Below, piece after piece: positions 9,123-18,634 of a stretch of DNA of 64,000 nucleotides (positions are counted from its first letter, which is position 1; every line of letters begins with the position of its first letter). The position numbers were made by a program, and so were the translations under genes. Source of the stretch: Methanococcoides sp052057775 (GTDB taxonomy: Archaea > Halobacteriota > Methanosarcinia > Methanosarcinales > Methanosarcinaceae). Location: contig NZ_CP195121.1 in assembly GCF_052057775.1 (NCBI RefSeq), positions 682,001 to 746,000 on the forward strand, read 5' to 3'. Below the pieces are notes generated by a model. It saw only the letters and a program-made list of their open reading frames with translations, was not told the origin of the DNA and did not search any database.

Positions 9123-9835
9123 AAGGAGTAATACTTGCAGGAGGTACGGGAAGCAGGCTCTACCCTCTTACAAAAGTGACGAACAAACACCTTTTGCCAG
9201 TCTACGATAAGCCAATGATCTATTACCCGCTGCAGACTTTGGTCGATGCAGGAATTGAGGACATTATGATCGTTTCAGGTAGAGGTCATGCAGGCCACTT
9301 CCTCGAGCTTTTGGGATCAGGCTCAGATTTTGGAGTCCACCTTACATATGAGATACAGGAAGAAGCCGGTGGAATCGCACAGGCCCTTGGCCTTGTCGAG
9401 GATTTTGCCGATGACGATGATGTGACCGTAATACTCGGAGACAACATATTCCAGGACAGCATAAAAGAAGACATTGAAAACTTCAAAGGGGGGGCAAGAA
9501 TCTTCCTGAAAGAGGTGCATGATGCCAACAGGTTTGGTGTGGCAGAACTTGATGGTGATCAGGTGGTAGGCATCGAGGAAAAACCTGAAGTTCCAAAGAG
9601 CAATTATGCAGTTACTGGAATGTACATCTATGACAACAATGTCTTTGAAGTTATCAAAACTCTTGAACCATCAGGTAGGGGAGAACTTGAGATTACGGAT
9701 GTTAATAATTACTACATCAACAACGGTGCTATGAAGTATAAGTTGCTTGATGGATTCTGGAGTGATGCGGGGACTTTTGAGAGCTTGCTGAGGGCGAGTG
9801 TTATTGTTAGTGGACACAGAAAAAGTAAAAACTAA
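9119..9835 (+). CDS. rfbA: Glucose-1-phosphate thymidylyltransferase
   Basis: 238 aa, the short archaeal form of RmlA; bacterial versions are about 290 aa. It has the nucleotidyltransferase signature LAGGTGSRLYPLTKVTNKHL, then ILGDNIFQDS and the sugar-binding VVGIEEKPEVPKSNYAVTGMY block. It forms dTDP-glucose, the first step of the pathway whose later steps are encoded upstream. Its start overlaps rfbD by 4 nt. Confidence 0.93.
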   Translation: MKGVILAGGTGSRLYPLTKVTNKHLLPVYDKPMIYYPLQTLVDAGIEDIMIVSGRGHAGHFLELLGSGSDFGVHLTYEIQEEAGGIAQALGLVEDFADDDDVTVILGDNIFQDSIKEDIENFKGGARIFLKEVHDANRFGVAELDGDQVVGIEEKPEVPKSNYAVTGMYIYDNNVFEVIKTLEPSGRGELEITDVNNYYINNGAMKYKLLDGFWSDAGTFESLLRASVIVSGHRKSKN

Positions 9836-9860
9836 AAATGGTCTAAAAGGGGGTTCTGAA

Positions 9861-10934
9861 ATTATCAACGTGACTAAAACATACTTGCCTGATCGCAATA
9901 AACTCAACAATTATATAGACAAAATATATAGCACTGCGTGGGTTACTAACAACGGGCAATTTGTTCAGGAACTGACCTCCAGGCTTGAAGAGTATTTAGG
10001 TGTTCAAAACCTACTTTTAGTATCCAATGGAACTTCTGCTTTGCAGGTTGCATATAAAACTCTTGGAATTACCGGGCAAGTAATAACCACACCTTTTAGT
10101 TTCGTAGCCACGACCAGTTCTCTTGTATGGGAAGGAATTGATCCTGTTTTTGTAGACATAGATCCTGAAACATTTTGTATCGATCCATCAAAAATCGAGA
10201 ATGCAATCTTACCAGAAACTACAGCAATAGTTCCAGTGCATGTATTTGGGAATGCTTGTGAGGTAGAAGAGATTGAATCTATTGCAAAAAGACACAATTT
10301 GAAAACCATCTATGATGGTGCACATGCTTTTGGAGTCAAATATAAAGGTGAAAGTCTGCTGTCTTATGGTGATGCAACAACGCTTAGTTTCCATGCTACC
10401 AAGCTTTTTCATACTATAGAAGGTGGAGCAATCATCTTCAAAAATAAAGAGGATTATGAAAAAGCCAAGTTGATGATTAATTTTGGTATTAGTGGGCCCG
10501 ATGCAGTTATAGAATTGGGAATAAATGCTAAAATGAATGAGTTCCAGGCTGCAATGGGTCTTTGTATTCTTGATGAAATTGATACAATATTAGAACAAAG
10601 ATCTGAAATCTGCAAACATTATGAAAATAGTCTTAAAGATTATGTGCAATTACAAAAACGTAATTTGGAATGTACTAACAATTACAGTTATTTCCCTGTG
10701 TTATTCGAAAGCGAGGAAAAGCTTCTGAAGGTCAGAGCAGCTATGAATTCTGCTGGAATAAATCCAAGGCGCTATTTTTCCCCCTCCTTAGATACTCTTG
10801 TATATCTACAGCCCAAAGAACCTCAAAGAATATCAAGAGATATTGCAAATAGGGTTCTGTGTCTGCCTTTATATCCTGAATTGTCAGTTAATCATCAAAA
10901 TGAAGTTATCTTAACAATGAGAGATTTATCATGA
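9861..10934 (+). CDS. DegT/DnrJ/EryC1 family sugar aminotransferase (VioA-like)
   Basis: About 357 aa. It is a PLP-dependent nucleotide-sugar aminotransferase with the PLP lysine in SFHATKLFHTIEGGA, which resembles VioA-type enzymes acting on dTDP-4-keto-6-deoxyglucose. The product would then be dTDP-4-amino-4,6-dideoxyglucose (inference). Family members begin M-I-[PN]-V-T-K-x-[YF]-L-P. Here that Met position is ATT (9861), preceded by AAGGGGG with 7 nt spacing, and the nearest usual codon is GTG at 9870, three codons later. Base composition turns clearly AT-rich from here to about 18.5 kb. The stop overlaps the next gene by 4 nt. Confidence 0.85.
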   Translation: MINVTKTYLPDRNKLNNYIDKIYSTAWVTNNGQFVQELTSRLEEYLGVQNLLLVSNGTSALQVAYKTLGITGQVITTPFSFVATTSSLVWEGIDPVFVDIDPETFCIDPSKIENAILPETTAIVPVHVFGNACEVEEIESIAKRHNLKTIYDGAHAFGVKYKGESLLSYGDATTLSFHATKLFHTIEGGAIIFKNKEDYEKAKLMINFGISGPDAVIELGINAKMNEFQAAMGLCILDEIDTILEQRSEICKHYENSLKDYVQLQKRNLECTNNYSYFPVLFESEEKLLKVRAAMNSAGINPRRYFSPSLDTLVYLQPKEPQRISRDIANRVLCLPLYPELSVNHQNEVILTMRDLS

Positions 10935-11995
10935 ATAAAGCAGCCTTATTATTTTCAGGCTATAACCAGCGTGCAGTAATAGCGCTTTGCAGATATTTTA
11001 GTAAAATTGGGACAACTATATTGATTGTTTCTTCTGGCAAGGATGATCCAATATACTTTTCAGAATATAAAAAAAATGTAGTTTTTGAACGCTTGGATTC
11101 TAGTCTCAGTACTCAGATCTTTGAAGAAGTTGCATCATATTATGAAGGTCCCATCGTGTACTGTCCAACATCAGAATACTTAAATCATTTTGTTTTTGAA
11201 AATCGCGATAAACTTCTAAAATTAAATATCGAGCTTGGAATGCCTCCTGAGGAAATTTATGCCAAAGTTACAAACAAAAGAAGTAGTCAGGATGTAGTTA
11301 AAACTGTATGTAATTTGATGTTGCCTAAAGAAATGCCGATTTCAGTTGCAGATATACCATGTGTTATAAAACCTCGTAAAAACATTGTTGATGGTAATGT
11401 TTTGTATCCCATATTATGTCAAAATAAATTCCATCTCGACGACATATTATCTGATGTCGATTCCAAACATTACTTTGCTCAAGAGTTTATTGATGGGCAA
11501 AGCTATTATTTGTGTGGCAGTCTCTCAAGAGATGGCAACTATTGTTGCTATTGGCAAGAAAATCTCCTTCAGCAAAAAAATGGTAAATCAATAGTATTAG
11601 CACGCACTTGTGATAATCCAGGACTAGATGAAAGTCTATTTTTTGATGCACTTCATTCTTCTGGTTACTACGGAATTATGATGGCTGAGTTCATAAAACG
11701 TGACAATAGGCTATATTTTATTGAAATTAACCCGCGTTTTTGGGGACCGTTCCAGTTAGCAGTTGAACATTGTAACAAAATAATGGATTCATATTTGCAA
11801 GAATGGTTTGGGCTTAACACTCATGGTTCTTGCAATCGAGATATAACTAATTATTATGCTTGGTATTACGGTGCTCAACAAAATGATAGAAGAATATATC
11901 CAAATATAATGAATATAGACAACGTTGAATTTTATTTGGAAAAGTATGATGTGTATAACCACGATGATACTGCAGATTTGCACAAAAGATACTAA
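10931..11995 (+). CDS. ATP-grasp family ligase
   Basis: 354 aa. The order resembles the carbamoyl-phosphate-synthase-type ATP-grasp fold: an N-terminal Rossmann-like part (residues 1-100), a central part with CVIKPRK and FAQEFIDG, and the metal-binding stretch YFIEINPRFWGP near residue 265. Such enzymes join a carboxylate to an amine or similar group using ATP. Its position directly after an amino-sugar transaminase suggests that it acylates the amino sugar, perhaps with an amino acid. That role is inference. Confidence 0.75.
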   Translation: MNKAALLFSGYNQRAVIALCRYFSKIGTTILIVSSGKDDPIYFSEYKKNVVFERLDSSLSTQIFEEVASYYEGPIVYCPTSEYLNHFVFENRDKLLKLNIELGMPPEEIYAKVTNKRSSQDVVKTVCNLMLPKEMPISVADIPCVIKPRKNIVDGNVLYPILCQNKFHLDDILSDVDSKHYFAQEFIDGQSYYLCGSLSRDGNYCCYWQENLLQQKNGKSIVLARTCDNPGLDESLFFDALHSSGYYGIMMAEFIKRDNRLYFIEINPRFWGPFQLAVEHCNKIMDSYLQEWFGLNTHGSCNRDITNYYAWYYGAQQNDRRIYPNIMNIDNVEFYLEKYDVYNHDDTADLHKRY

Positions 11996-12007
11996 AGGAG
12001 TTTTCCA

Positions 12008-12799
12008 ATGATTAATGAGTTTTCAAAAGAGCTTTTAGAACTTTATAAAGCAAAAAGCAAACATTCTTCTTATCAGCAACTACCAGCATCACTTTTATCA
12101 CGAATGGGTCATCCAAACCTTGAAGTTACAAGAAGGTATGAGGAAGAAAGATTCGGATTCATATTAAAGTCTCTTTCGCTAACAAATTGTTCGGTTTTAG
12201 ATATTGGTGGAAATACCGGATACTTTACTTTTTCTGCGATTGAAAATGGAGCAAAATGTGTTGATTACTATGAAGGTAATGAAAATCATGCTGATTTTGT
12301 AGCTCTTGCAGCAGCATCATTGGGAGTTACAGACCAGATAAAAGTTAAAAAACAGTATTTTGATTTTAAAAATAATATTGTAGATCAAAAGCAATACGAT
12401 GTCTGTTTTTGCTTAAACGTATTACATCACCTTGGAGATGATTTTGGTGATAGTAATATTGGTTTATCCAATGCCAAGAAAGAAATGATTGAAAGCCTTA
12501 ACAACATGGCTTATTATGTCAATCACATGTGTTTTCAAATAGGATTCAACTGGAAGGGAGATATAAGTAAACCTATTTTTGATAATGGTACAAAAAAAGA
12601 AATGATTCAGTTTATTAGTGACGGCATTCGTGATGAATGGGATATAGTAGATATTGCTATCCCAGAAAATGTCCAAGGAAAAATAGAATATTGTAAAATG
12701 AATTCTAACAACATTGAAAGAAACGATAAACTGGGTGAGTTTTTAAATAGGCCAATGTTTCTTCTGAAATCAAAAGTCATAACTGAAGAGGCAAAATAA
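12008..12799 (+). CDS. SAM-dependent methyltransferase
   Basis: 263 aa. Class I methyltransferase: motif I is VLDIGGNTGYFTFSA around residues 62-76, the acidic end of strand 2 is DYYEGNEN, and FCLNVLHHLGDD is the post-motif region. A clear Shine-Dalgarno (AAAGGAG, 7 nt from the ATG) supports the start. It lies within the amino-sugar cassette, so O- or N-methylation of a glycan component is likely but not shown. It is AT-rich like its neighbours. Confidence 0.85.
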   Translation: MINEFSKELLELYKAKSKHSSYQQLPASLLSRMGHPNLEVTRRYEEERFGFILKSLSLTNCSVLDIGGNTGYFTFSAIENGAKCVDYYEGNENHADFVALAAASLGVTDQIKVKKQYFDFKNNIVDQKQYDVCFCLNVLHHLGDDFGDSNIGLSNAKKEMIESLNNMAYYVNHMCFQIGFNWKGDISKPIFDNGTKKEMIQFISDGIRDEWDIVDIAIPENVQGKIEYCKMNSNNIERNDKLGEFLNRPMFLLKSKVITEEAK

Positions 12800-12800
12800 T

Positions 12801-13733
12801 ATGAGATGGGTTAAAAAAGGATTGATTTACAGCTGTGAAGGGAAAAATGGTTTTGATAATTCTCATTGCCATAAACCCACTCCATTAATTGTTGACGATG
12901 AAACATTACGTATATACTTCGGAGTGAGGGATGAGCATAATAAGACTAGAACTACTTTTATTGATGTCGATATTAATAATCTATCAAAAATAAAATATAT
13001 GCACGATGAACCTGTTCTGGATTTAGGAAAAATTGGGGCATTTGATGACAGCGGAGCAAATGTATCTTCTGTGATTAGAAATGGAAATGAAATTTATATG
13101 TACTATATAGGTTGGAACCCAAGTACGACTGTACATACCCGCAATTCAATAGGTGTAGCGATTAGTAAAGATAATGGTTTTACTTTTGAGAGGTTATATG
13201 ATGGGCCTATTTTAGACAGAAATAAAGAAGAACCATATTATACAGGTGCTGTTGACGTAATAAAAGAAGGGGATTTATGGAAAATGTGGTACACTTCGGG
13301 TACTGAATGGAAAATAATAAATGGAAAACCTGAAATTTGGTATCACATTAAGTATGCTTATTCTTATAATGGTATAGATTGGCACAGAGATAACATATGT
13401 TGTATTCCACCTAAGGATGAATTTGAAGCTACGGCAAGACCGTGTGTAATTAAAGATGGTGACGCTTACAAAATGTTCTATAGTAGACGTGACATTAGAA
13501 ATTTCAGATCTGACAAGATGCACAATTACAGGGCAGGTTATGCTGAATCAAGTGACGGAATCAATTGGGTACGATTGGACGAGAAAGTAGGTATCGATGT
13601 CTCGAAAGAAGGCTGGGATTCTGATGCAATTGCATATCCTTATGTTTTGAGGATTGGGAACAGAAACGTTATGCTATATAATGGAAATGGTTTCGGTAAA
13701 AGTGGATTTGGTTATGCAGAACATTGTGAATAA
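12801..13733 (+). CDS. Glycosidase-like beta-propeller protein
   Basis: 310 aa. Repeated short motifs (IYMYYIGW, WKMWYTSG, YKMFYSRR, VMLYNGNG), each preceded by VxxxGNxx or VxKDGDxY, indicate a five-bladed propeller as in GH32/43/130-related proteins. No export signal is visible. Homologues of this kind often occur in bacterial and archaeal polysaccharide clusters without a proven reaction. It starts 1 nt after the methyltransferase stop codon, so it is probably co-translated in the same cassette. Confidence 0.75.
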   Translation: MRWVKKGLIYSCEGKNGFDNSHCHKPTPLIVDDETLRIYFGVRDEHNKTRTTFIDVDINNLSKIKYMHDEPVLDLGKIGAFDDSGANVSSVIRNGNEIYMYYIGWNPSTTVHTRNSIGVAISKDNGFTFERLYDGPILDRNKEEPYYTGAVDVIKEGDLWKMWYTSGTEWKIINGKPEIWYHIKYAYSYNGIDWHRDNICCIPPKDEFEATARPCVIKDGDAYKMFYSRRDIRNFRSDKMHNYRAGYAESSDGINWVRLDEKVGIDVSKEGWDSDAIAYPYVLRIGNRNVMLYNGNGFGKSGFGYAEHCE

Positions 13734-13835
13734 GGAAAAAATAAATTTCCATACGATAATAGAATATACTCTCGCAAAACATTGTTCTTTCTAAAAAGAA
13801 TAATTGTTTGAATAGTCTAAAGCATTTGAGAAACC

Positions 13836-15293
13836 ATGAATTCTGCTAATACCCTCCGCCATAAAACGATTGTCGGAACCATCTGGACTTTTCTTGAGCA
13901 AATCTTTCGGGTTGGGATTCAGACTATCACTACTATAATATTAGCTTGGTTTCTGCTTCCGGAAGACTTTGGTCTTATGGCCATGATTGCGGTCTTCTTT
14001 GCCATTGGTAACTCATTGATGGATTCGGGTTTTAGCCAAGCCCTCATTCGTAAAAAAGAGATTGATGAAATTGACTATTCCACAGCATTCTATTCTAATT
14101 TAGTGTTGGGTCTTTTGGCTTACTTGCTTCTTTTCGCCTCTGCACCACTCATTGCTAATTTTTATGATGACTCCAGATTGTTGGTTTTAGTTCGTGTAGT
14201 GGGTTTGGTAGTGATTATTAACTCTTTCCAATTGGTTCAGGTAGCAGATCTTACTCGGAAGTTGAACTTTAAAATTCAGTTAAAAGTTACTATGCCTTCA
14301 GTGATTTTTTCTGCTGTTGTAGCAATATCAATGGCTGCAATGGGATTTGGGGTCTGGAGTCTGGTAGCTCAAATGCTGATATCAGCTTTTGCTGCTACAG
14401 CACTTTACTGGATTGTTAATAAATGGAGGCCAAGTAAAGATTTCAGTGTAGAATCACTTAATGAAATGTTTGGGTTTGGTTCAAAACTTTTTGTATCGGG
14501 GCTAATTGATACAGTTTTTCAGAATATTTATGTCATCGTTATTGGAAAACTCTTTTTACCAACACTGGTAGGATATTATTTCTTTGCCCAGAGAATTCAG
14601 CAGCTCGTTGTAGCACAATTGACAGAGGCAGTACAAAGGGTTACATACCCAGCATTATCAACAATGCAGGATGATACTAAAGCTCTTAAGGACTTTTATC
14701 AAAAAATCATTCAGGTTGTTACGTATATTGTTTTCCCCTGCATGATAGCTCTTGTAGTGCTGGCTGAACCTTTATTTAGTTTCATGTTAAAAGAAGACTG
14801 GTTACCTGCAGTACCTTATTTACAGCTTTTGTGCATAGCTGGCTTATTATATCCCCTACACGCGATCAATTTGAACATTCTTAAGGTCAAAGGCAGATCT
14901 GATCTTTTCTTGTACCTAGAAGTTGTTAAAAAACTAATGGTTGTACTAATCCTATTAGTAAGTGTACAATTTGGTATTTTTGGGATTCTAGTGGGACAAA
15001 TAGTTGGTTCAGTATTGGCTTATATTCCCAACAGCTATTATTCAGTAGAAATGATTGATTATTCTATACCAGAACAGCTAAAAGACTTCATCCCTACACT
15101 TGTGATATCTATTACAATGGGTGGGGTTATGTATTTTATTGGCTTGCTGTTACCACTTGGAGACTTTGCTTATCTTTTGGTGATTGGATTGTTGGGAACT
15201 TTATTCTATGTGTTAACGAATCATTTATTGAAAATGCCGGCACAGTTGTTAATGTTACAGCTAATAAAAGAACAGTATCTAAAAAAGAGTTAA
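13836..15293 (+). CDS. Lipid-linked oligosaccharide flippase (Wzx/MOP family)
   Basis: 485 aa. A polysaccharide transporter of the COG2244/WzxC-like type, with about 12-14 hydrophobic segments and a basic N-terminus followed by GTIWTFLEQIFRVGIQ. The stretch DFGLMAMIAVF and the central loop FGFGSKLFVSGL are typical. It is predicted to flip a lipid-linked glycan across the cytoplasmic membrane for use by AglB, which is encoded about 7 kb downstream. A 100 nt AT-rich gap separates it from the preceding cassette, possibly with its own promoter. Confidence 0.9.
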   Translation: MNSANTLRHKTIVGTIWTFLEQIFRVGIQTITTIILAWFLLPEDFGLMAMIAVFFAIGNSLMDSGFSQALIRKKEIDEIDYSTAFYSNLVLGLLAYLLLFASAPLIANFYDDSRLLVLVRVVGLVVIINSFQLVQVADLTRKLNFKIQLKVTMPSVIFSAVVAISMAAMGFGVWSLVAQMLISAFAATALYWIVNKWRPSKDFSVESLNEMFGFGSKLFVSGLIDTVFQNIYVIVIGKLFLPTLVGYYFFAQRIQQLVVAQLTEAVQRVTYPALSTMQDDTKALKDFYQKIIQVVTYIVFPCMIALVVLAEPLFSFMLKEDWLPAVPYLQLLCIAGLLYPLHAINLNILKVKGRSDLFLYLEVVKKLMVVLILLVSVQFGIFGILVGQIVGSVLAYIPNSYYSVEMIDYSIPEQLKDFIPTLVISITMGGVMYFIGLLLPLGDFAYLLVIGLLGTLFYVLTNHLLKMPAQLLMLQLIKEQYLKKS

Positions 15294-15294
15294 G

Positions 15295-16179
15295 ATGATG
15301 TCTGAAAATCAAGAGCCTTTAGTTAGTATATGTTGTATAACTTACAACCATGAGAAATACATAAGAGAAGCTATTGAAAGTTTTCTGATGCAAGAAACTG
15401 ACTTCCCTTTTGAGATTCTCATCCATGACGATGCATCAACCGATAACACCGCCAGCATTGTACGCGAGTATTCAGAAAAGTATCCAAATATCATAAAACC
15501 AATTTTTCAGAAGAAAAATCAGTATTCTCAAGGAGTTAAAATTAACCTTACATTTAACTATCCAAGGGCTAAAGGGAAGTATATTGCTATCTGTGAAGGG
15601 GATGATTATTGGACAGACCCAAAGAAATTGCAGATACAGGTAGCATTTTTAGAAGAAAACCCGGATTATGTTATTACATATACAGCTGTTGAAGCATTTG
15701 ACGAAAATGGAATCATAGATACGTATGTTGGTGGAGCTTTGAAAGATTTGAGTGAAGAACAGCTCAAGCGTGCTCCTGCGATTAACACGTTGACAACTTG
15801 CTTTAGAAATTTAATAAAAGAATCACCACCTGAATTTCGAATTGCAAAATTAGGTGATTTGACTATTTGGTCATTACTTAGTGCTTATGGTAAAGGGAAA
15901 TTTATCAGCGAAATTAAACCTAGTGCTTACAGAGTGCATGAAGGGGGAATTTTCTCAAAAAAATCTTCAGCAGAAAAAATGTATATGAATTTGACAACAC
16001 AGATATCTTTAATGCTATATTATATGAGAGTTGGTGATAAAAAAACTGCTAATTACTTCATGGAGAATGTGATTAGATCTCTTTATTCTAATATCGGTGT
16101 CCTACAATCAACAAGGTTGTTTTTAGGTTATCTGCTCCGTAGAATTTTAAAAAGATTATTGTTCTGGAGATCAAACTGA
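15295..16179 (+). CDS. Glycosyltransferase family 2
   Basis: 294 aa. It has a GT-A fold N-terminus: VSICCITYNHEKYI, then the HDDASTDNT nucleotide-binding stretch, and CEGDDYWTDPKKL containing the D-x-D-like metal site. This subgroup (colanic/capsule type, with EGDDYW) transfers one sugar in surface glycan synthesis. The start ATG follows the flippase stop by 1 nt; an ATG at 15298 is equally possible. Confidence 0.88.
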   Translation: MMSENQEPLVSICCITYNHEKYIREAIESFLMQETDFPFEILIHDDASTDNTASIVREYSEKYPNIIKPIFQKKNQYSQGVKINLTFNYPRAKGKYIAICEGDDYWTDPKKLQIQVAFLEENPDYVITYTAVEAFDENGIIDTYVGGALKDLSEEQLKRAPAINTLTTCFRNLIKESPPEFRIAKLGDLTIWSLLSAYGKGKFISEIKPSAYRVHEGGIFSKKSSAEKMYMNLTTQISLMLYYMRVGDKKTANYFMENVIRSLYSNIGVLQSTRLFLGYLLRRILKRLLFWRSN

Positions 16180-16563
16180 AATTATGATATCAGTTGTTTG
16201 TGGAAGAGCCTATTTGTGTCTAATCGGCATATTTTTACTTCATATATTTTTAGAATTGAATAGCAATTTTAATTTGGCTGAGGATTTCTACAGTGCTATA
16301 TTTTTATATTATTATAAGACAATTTATTGCTAGATTCCTTAAGCACCTCATATCTATATATAAGGAATATGCAAAAAAATCTCGAAAAAAGGCAATATAT
16401 CTAATTAGATGTGTAGATATCACTAAGCAGAAATTAAAAGGATTATCTATTATAATTAAGGAATTGTTAAGATTTCATTATAATCGTTATTCTTTTGGCA
16501 TTGCAGTTTTAGAGAAGACAATATCTATAATATGGTCACGTATAAATATTTCAAGTGTCAAGA
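16180..16563 (+). other. AT-rich region without a supported gene
   Basis: 384 bases between two GT2 genes. A Lys/Arg/Ile-rich reading frame runs from 16293 into the next gene in a different frame. It has no Shine-Dalgarno, no recognisable motif and a composition expected of AT-rich DNA. It may be a decayed remnant. The absence of a ribosome site before the next gene fits a disturbed junction. Confidence 0.4.
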
Positions 16564-17460
16564 ATGCATCCAAAAGTCAGTATTATTATCCTCAACTGGA
16601 ACGGAAAAGAAGATACGGTTGAGTGTCTTGAATCCTTAAAGCATATAACCTACCCCTATTATGAGATATTGCTGGCGGATAATGGATCAACTGATGGGTC
16701 TGTTGAATATTTTAAAGGAACATATCCAGAAGTTGAGATTATTGAGAATGGAGAGAATTTGGGTTTTGCTGAAGGAAATAATGTAGCTATAAGGTATGCA
16801 TTAGAAAAAGGCACTGATTATATACTTTTATTGAATAATGATACTGTAGTTGACCCTGGGTTTTTGGAAGAATTAGTTAAAGTTTCAGAATCAGATTCTA
16901 AAATTGCAATTGTAGGGCCAAAAGTCTACATGTATGATGAACCTAATAAAATAACATATATAGGCGGCTCAATTAATTTGCACAGTGGTAATATGAAGTA
17001 TCCATATTTAAATCAATTAGATGTTGGCCAATTCAATAAAGAGATTGAACTTGATTATATTTCAGGTTGTAGCTTATTAATCAAAAAAACAGCAATTGAT
17101 AATGTTGGAATTTTAGATCCAAACTTCTTTTTATATCAAGAAGATGTTGATTTATGCTTGAGGGCTAAAAAGAAAGGATATAAAGTTATATGTGTCCCCA
17201 ATTCTAAAATTTGGCATAAAGTATCAGCATCTGTTAAGACATCATGCATTTCATATTATTATGGAATGCGAAATCTATTTTTATTAGTAAAAAAGAATAG
17301 TACGTTTGAAGAGAAAATCTTTTTCTACCCTTATTTCTTTTTTAAAATGATTGGATCTATTTTCAAATCTTTACTTAAAAGAAAAAAGTCTTCTAAAACA
17401 CTTTTTTATATTATCTATGATATAATCAAGGGAAATTATGGTTATCAAAAAAGATGCTAA
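16564..17460 (+). CDS. Glycosyltransferase family 2 (rhamnosyltransferase-like)
   Basis: 298 aa from the ATG at 16564; a GTG at 16555 is also in frame. Visible motifs are VSIIILNWNGKEDTVECLESL, LADNGSTDGSVE, LLNNDTVVDPGFLEEL (DxD-type site) and YQEDVDLCLRAKKKGYK, all typical of WbbL/GT2 rhamnosyltransferases. A short hydrophobic and basic tail follows. Linkage to rmlA-D makes dTDP-rhamnose a reasonable donor (inference). No good Shine-Dalgarno is visible. Confidence 0.85.
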   Translation: MHPKVSIIILNWNGKEDTVECLESLKHITYPYYEILLADNGSTDGSVEYFKGTYPEVEIIENGENLGFAEGNNVAIRYALEKGTDYILLLNNDTVVDPGFLEELVKVSESDSKIAIVGPKVYMYDEPNKITYIGGSINLHSGNMKYPYLNQLDVGQFNKEIELDYISGCSLLIKKTAIDNVGILDPNFFLYQEDVDLCLRAKKKGYKVICVPNSKIWHKVSASVKTSCISYYYGMRNLFLLVKKNSTFEEKIFFYPYFFFKMIGSIFKSLLKRKKSSKTLFYIIYDIIKGNYGYQKRC

Positions 17461-17473
17461 TCCCTGATTCTCC

Positions 17474-18529
17474 TTAATTTAGTTCTTCATAGACTGATAA
17501 TGTGACGTCAGCCGCATTTTTCCAGTTGAAAATATTTGATCTTTCCAGGCCCTTTTTGGCAAGATCTTCTTTCAATCCATCATTTGTCAAAACTTCATAC
17601 ATCATATCTGCCATTTGATCAATGTCAAGAGGATCGATCATAATTCCAGCATCACCTACTACTTCAGGTAATGAGGACCTATTTGATGTTATGACGGGTG
17701 TACCACAAGCCATAGCTTCCAATGGTGGCAGGCCAAATCCTTCATATAATGATGGGAATACAAACAAATCTGCAGCATTGTAGTATTTTACTAATTCTTT
17801 TTCAGAAATATATCCACAAAAGATTATATCATTCCGTAAATTTAGTGAATCTATCAGTTCTAAAAGTTCTTTTCTTGCACCGGGATGCTGAGGTTTACCA
17901 ATTTTAAGCAATTTCACATTTGGAAATCGTTTTTTCAATTTACTGAAAGCCTTTATCAAAGTCGGAACATTCTTTCTTGGCTGTTCTGATCCAACATATA
18001 GTACAACCTTCTCATTTTCATCGATATCTAATTCAGATAAGATGCTTTTATCTCTTTTTTTGTAGTAATTAGTATGGTCTACTGCGGGTGATGCAATTCG
18101 AATTTTGTTTTCTGGATAGTTCAAATACTTTATAATATCATTTTTTGAAAATTCAGAAATAGTAATTATTCGATCTGCTTTCTTTAACCCTTCAACATTA
18201 TATTTCCAATTTGGCAGATGAGTTTTATCGTATACTACAGGTATTAAGTCATGGCAGGTAACAACGGTCTTATTTAGTTTCACAAATTTCAAAAGGTATC
18301 CTAAGTCTTGACTTGTAATGTGCTTTACATTGTCTTTTTTCACTTCTTTTTTGACGATATATGGATAAGCGAAATAACGGATGAAAATATTAGCTATTTT
18401 ATTAATATTCGGATATTCAATTCTATTCAATGTCACATTTTCTAAATTGCTAAGTATACCTCTTTGATATTTGGACATTCCATATATCTCATCAGTCTTT
18501 AGACCATCTATGTAATCAATTTCCATCAT
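17474..18529 (-). CDS. Glycosyltransferase family 4
   Basis: 351 aa. GT-B fold with the C-terminal donor site: VLYVGSEQPRKN, then LFVFPSLYEGFGLPPLEAMACGTPVITSNRSSLPEV, which contains the E-x7-E motif. The N-terminus lacks a signal or membrane segment, so it is predicted to be cytosolic or peripheral. It converges on the GT2 gene with a 13 nt gap. The composition is still AT-rich. Acceptor and donor are unknown. Confidence 0.88.
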   Translation of the reverse strand: MMEIDYIDGLKTDEIYGMSKYQRGILSNLENVTLNRIEYPNINKIANIFIRYFAYPYIVKKEVKKDNVKHITSQDLGYLLKFVKLNKTVVTCHDLIPVVYDKTHLPNWKYNVEGLKKADRIITISEFSKNDIIKYLNYPENKIRIASPAVDHTNYYKKRDKSILSELDIDENEKVVLYVGSEQPRKNVPTLIKAFSKLKKRFPNVKLLKIGKPQHPGARKELLELIDSLNLRNDIIFCGYISEKELVKYYNAADLFVFPSLYEGFGLPPLEAMACGTPVITSNRSSLPEVVGDAGIMIDPLDIDQMADMMYEVLTNDGLKEDLAKKGLERSNIFNWKNAADVTLSVYEELN

Positions 18530-18634
18530 TTATCGCCTTATAGATCAAAGGATTTCATTATCATTTATAATTGGTTAACTCAACTAAAACAATTTAAGTT
18601 TAATTAAATAGTAATATGGTAATCTCAAATAATA

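Noticed and set aside
16293..16622. 109-aa reading frame between two GT2 genes
   Set aside because: It has no ribosome site, is rich in Lys/Ile/Tyr as expected from AT-rich DNA, and runs out of frame into a clear GT2 gene.
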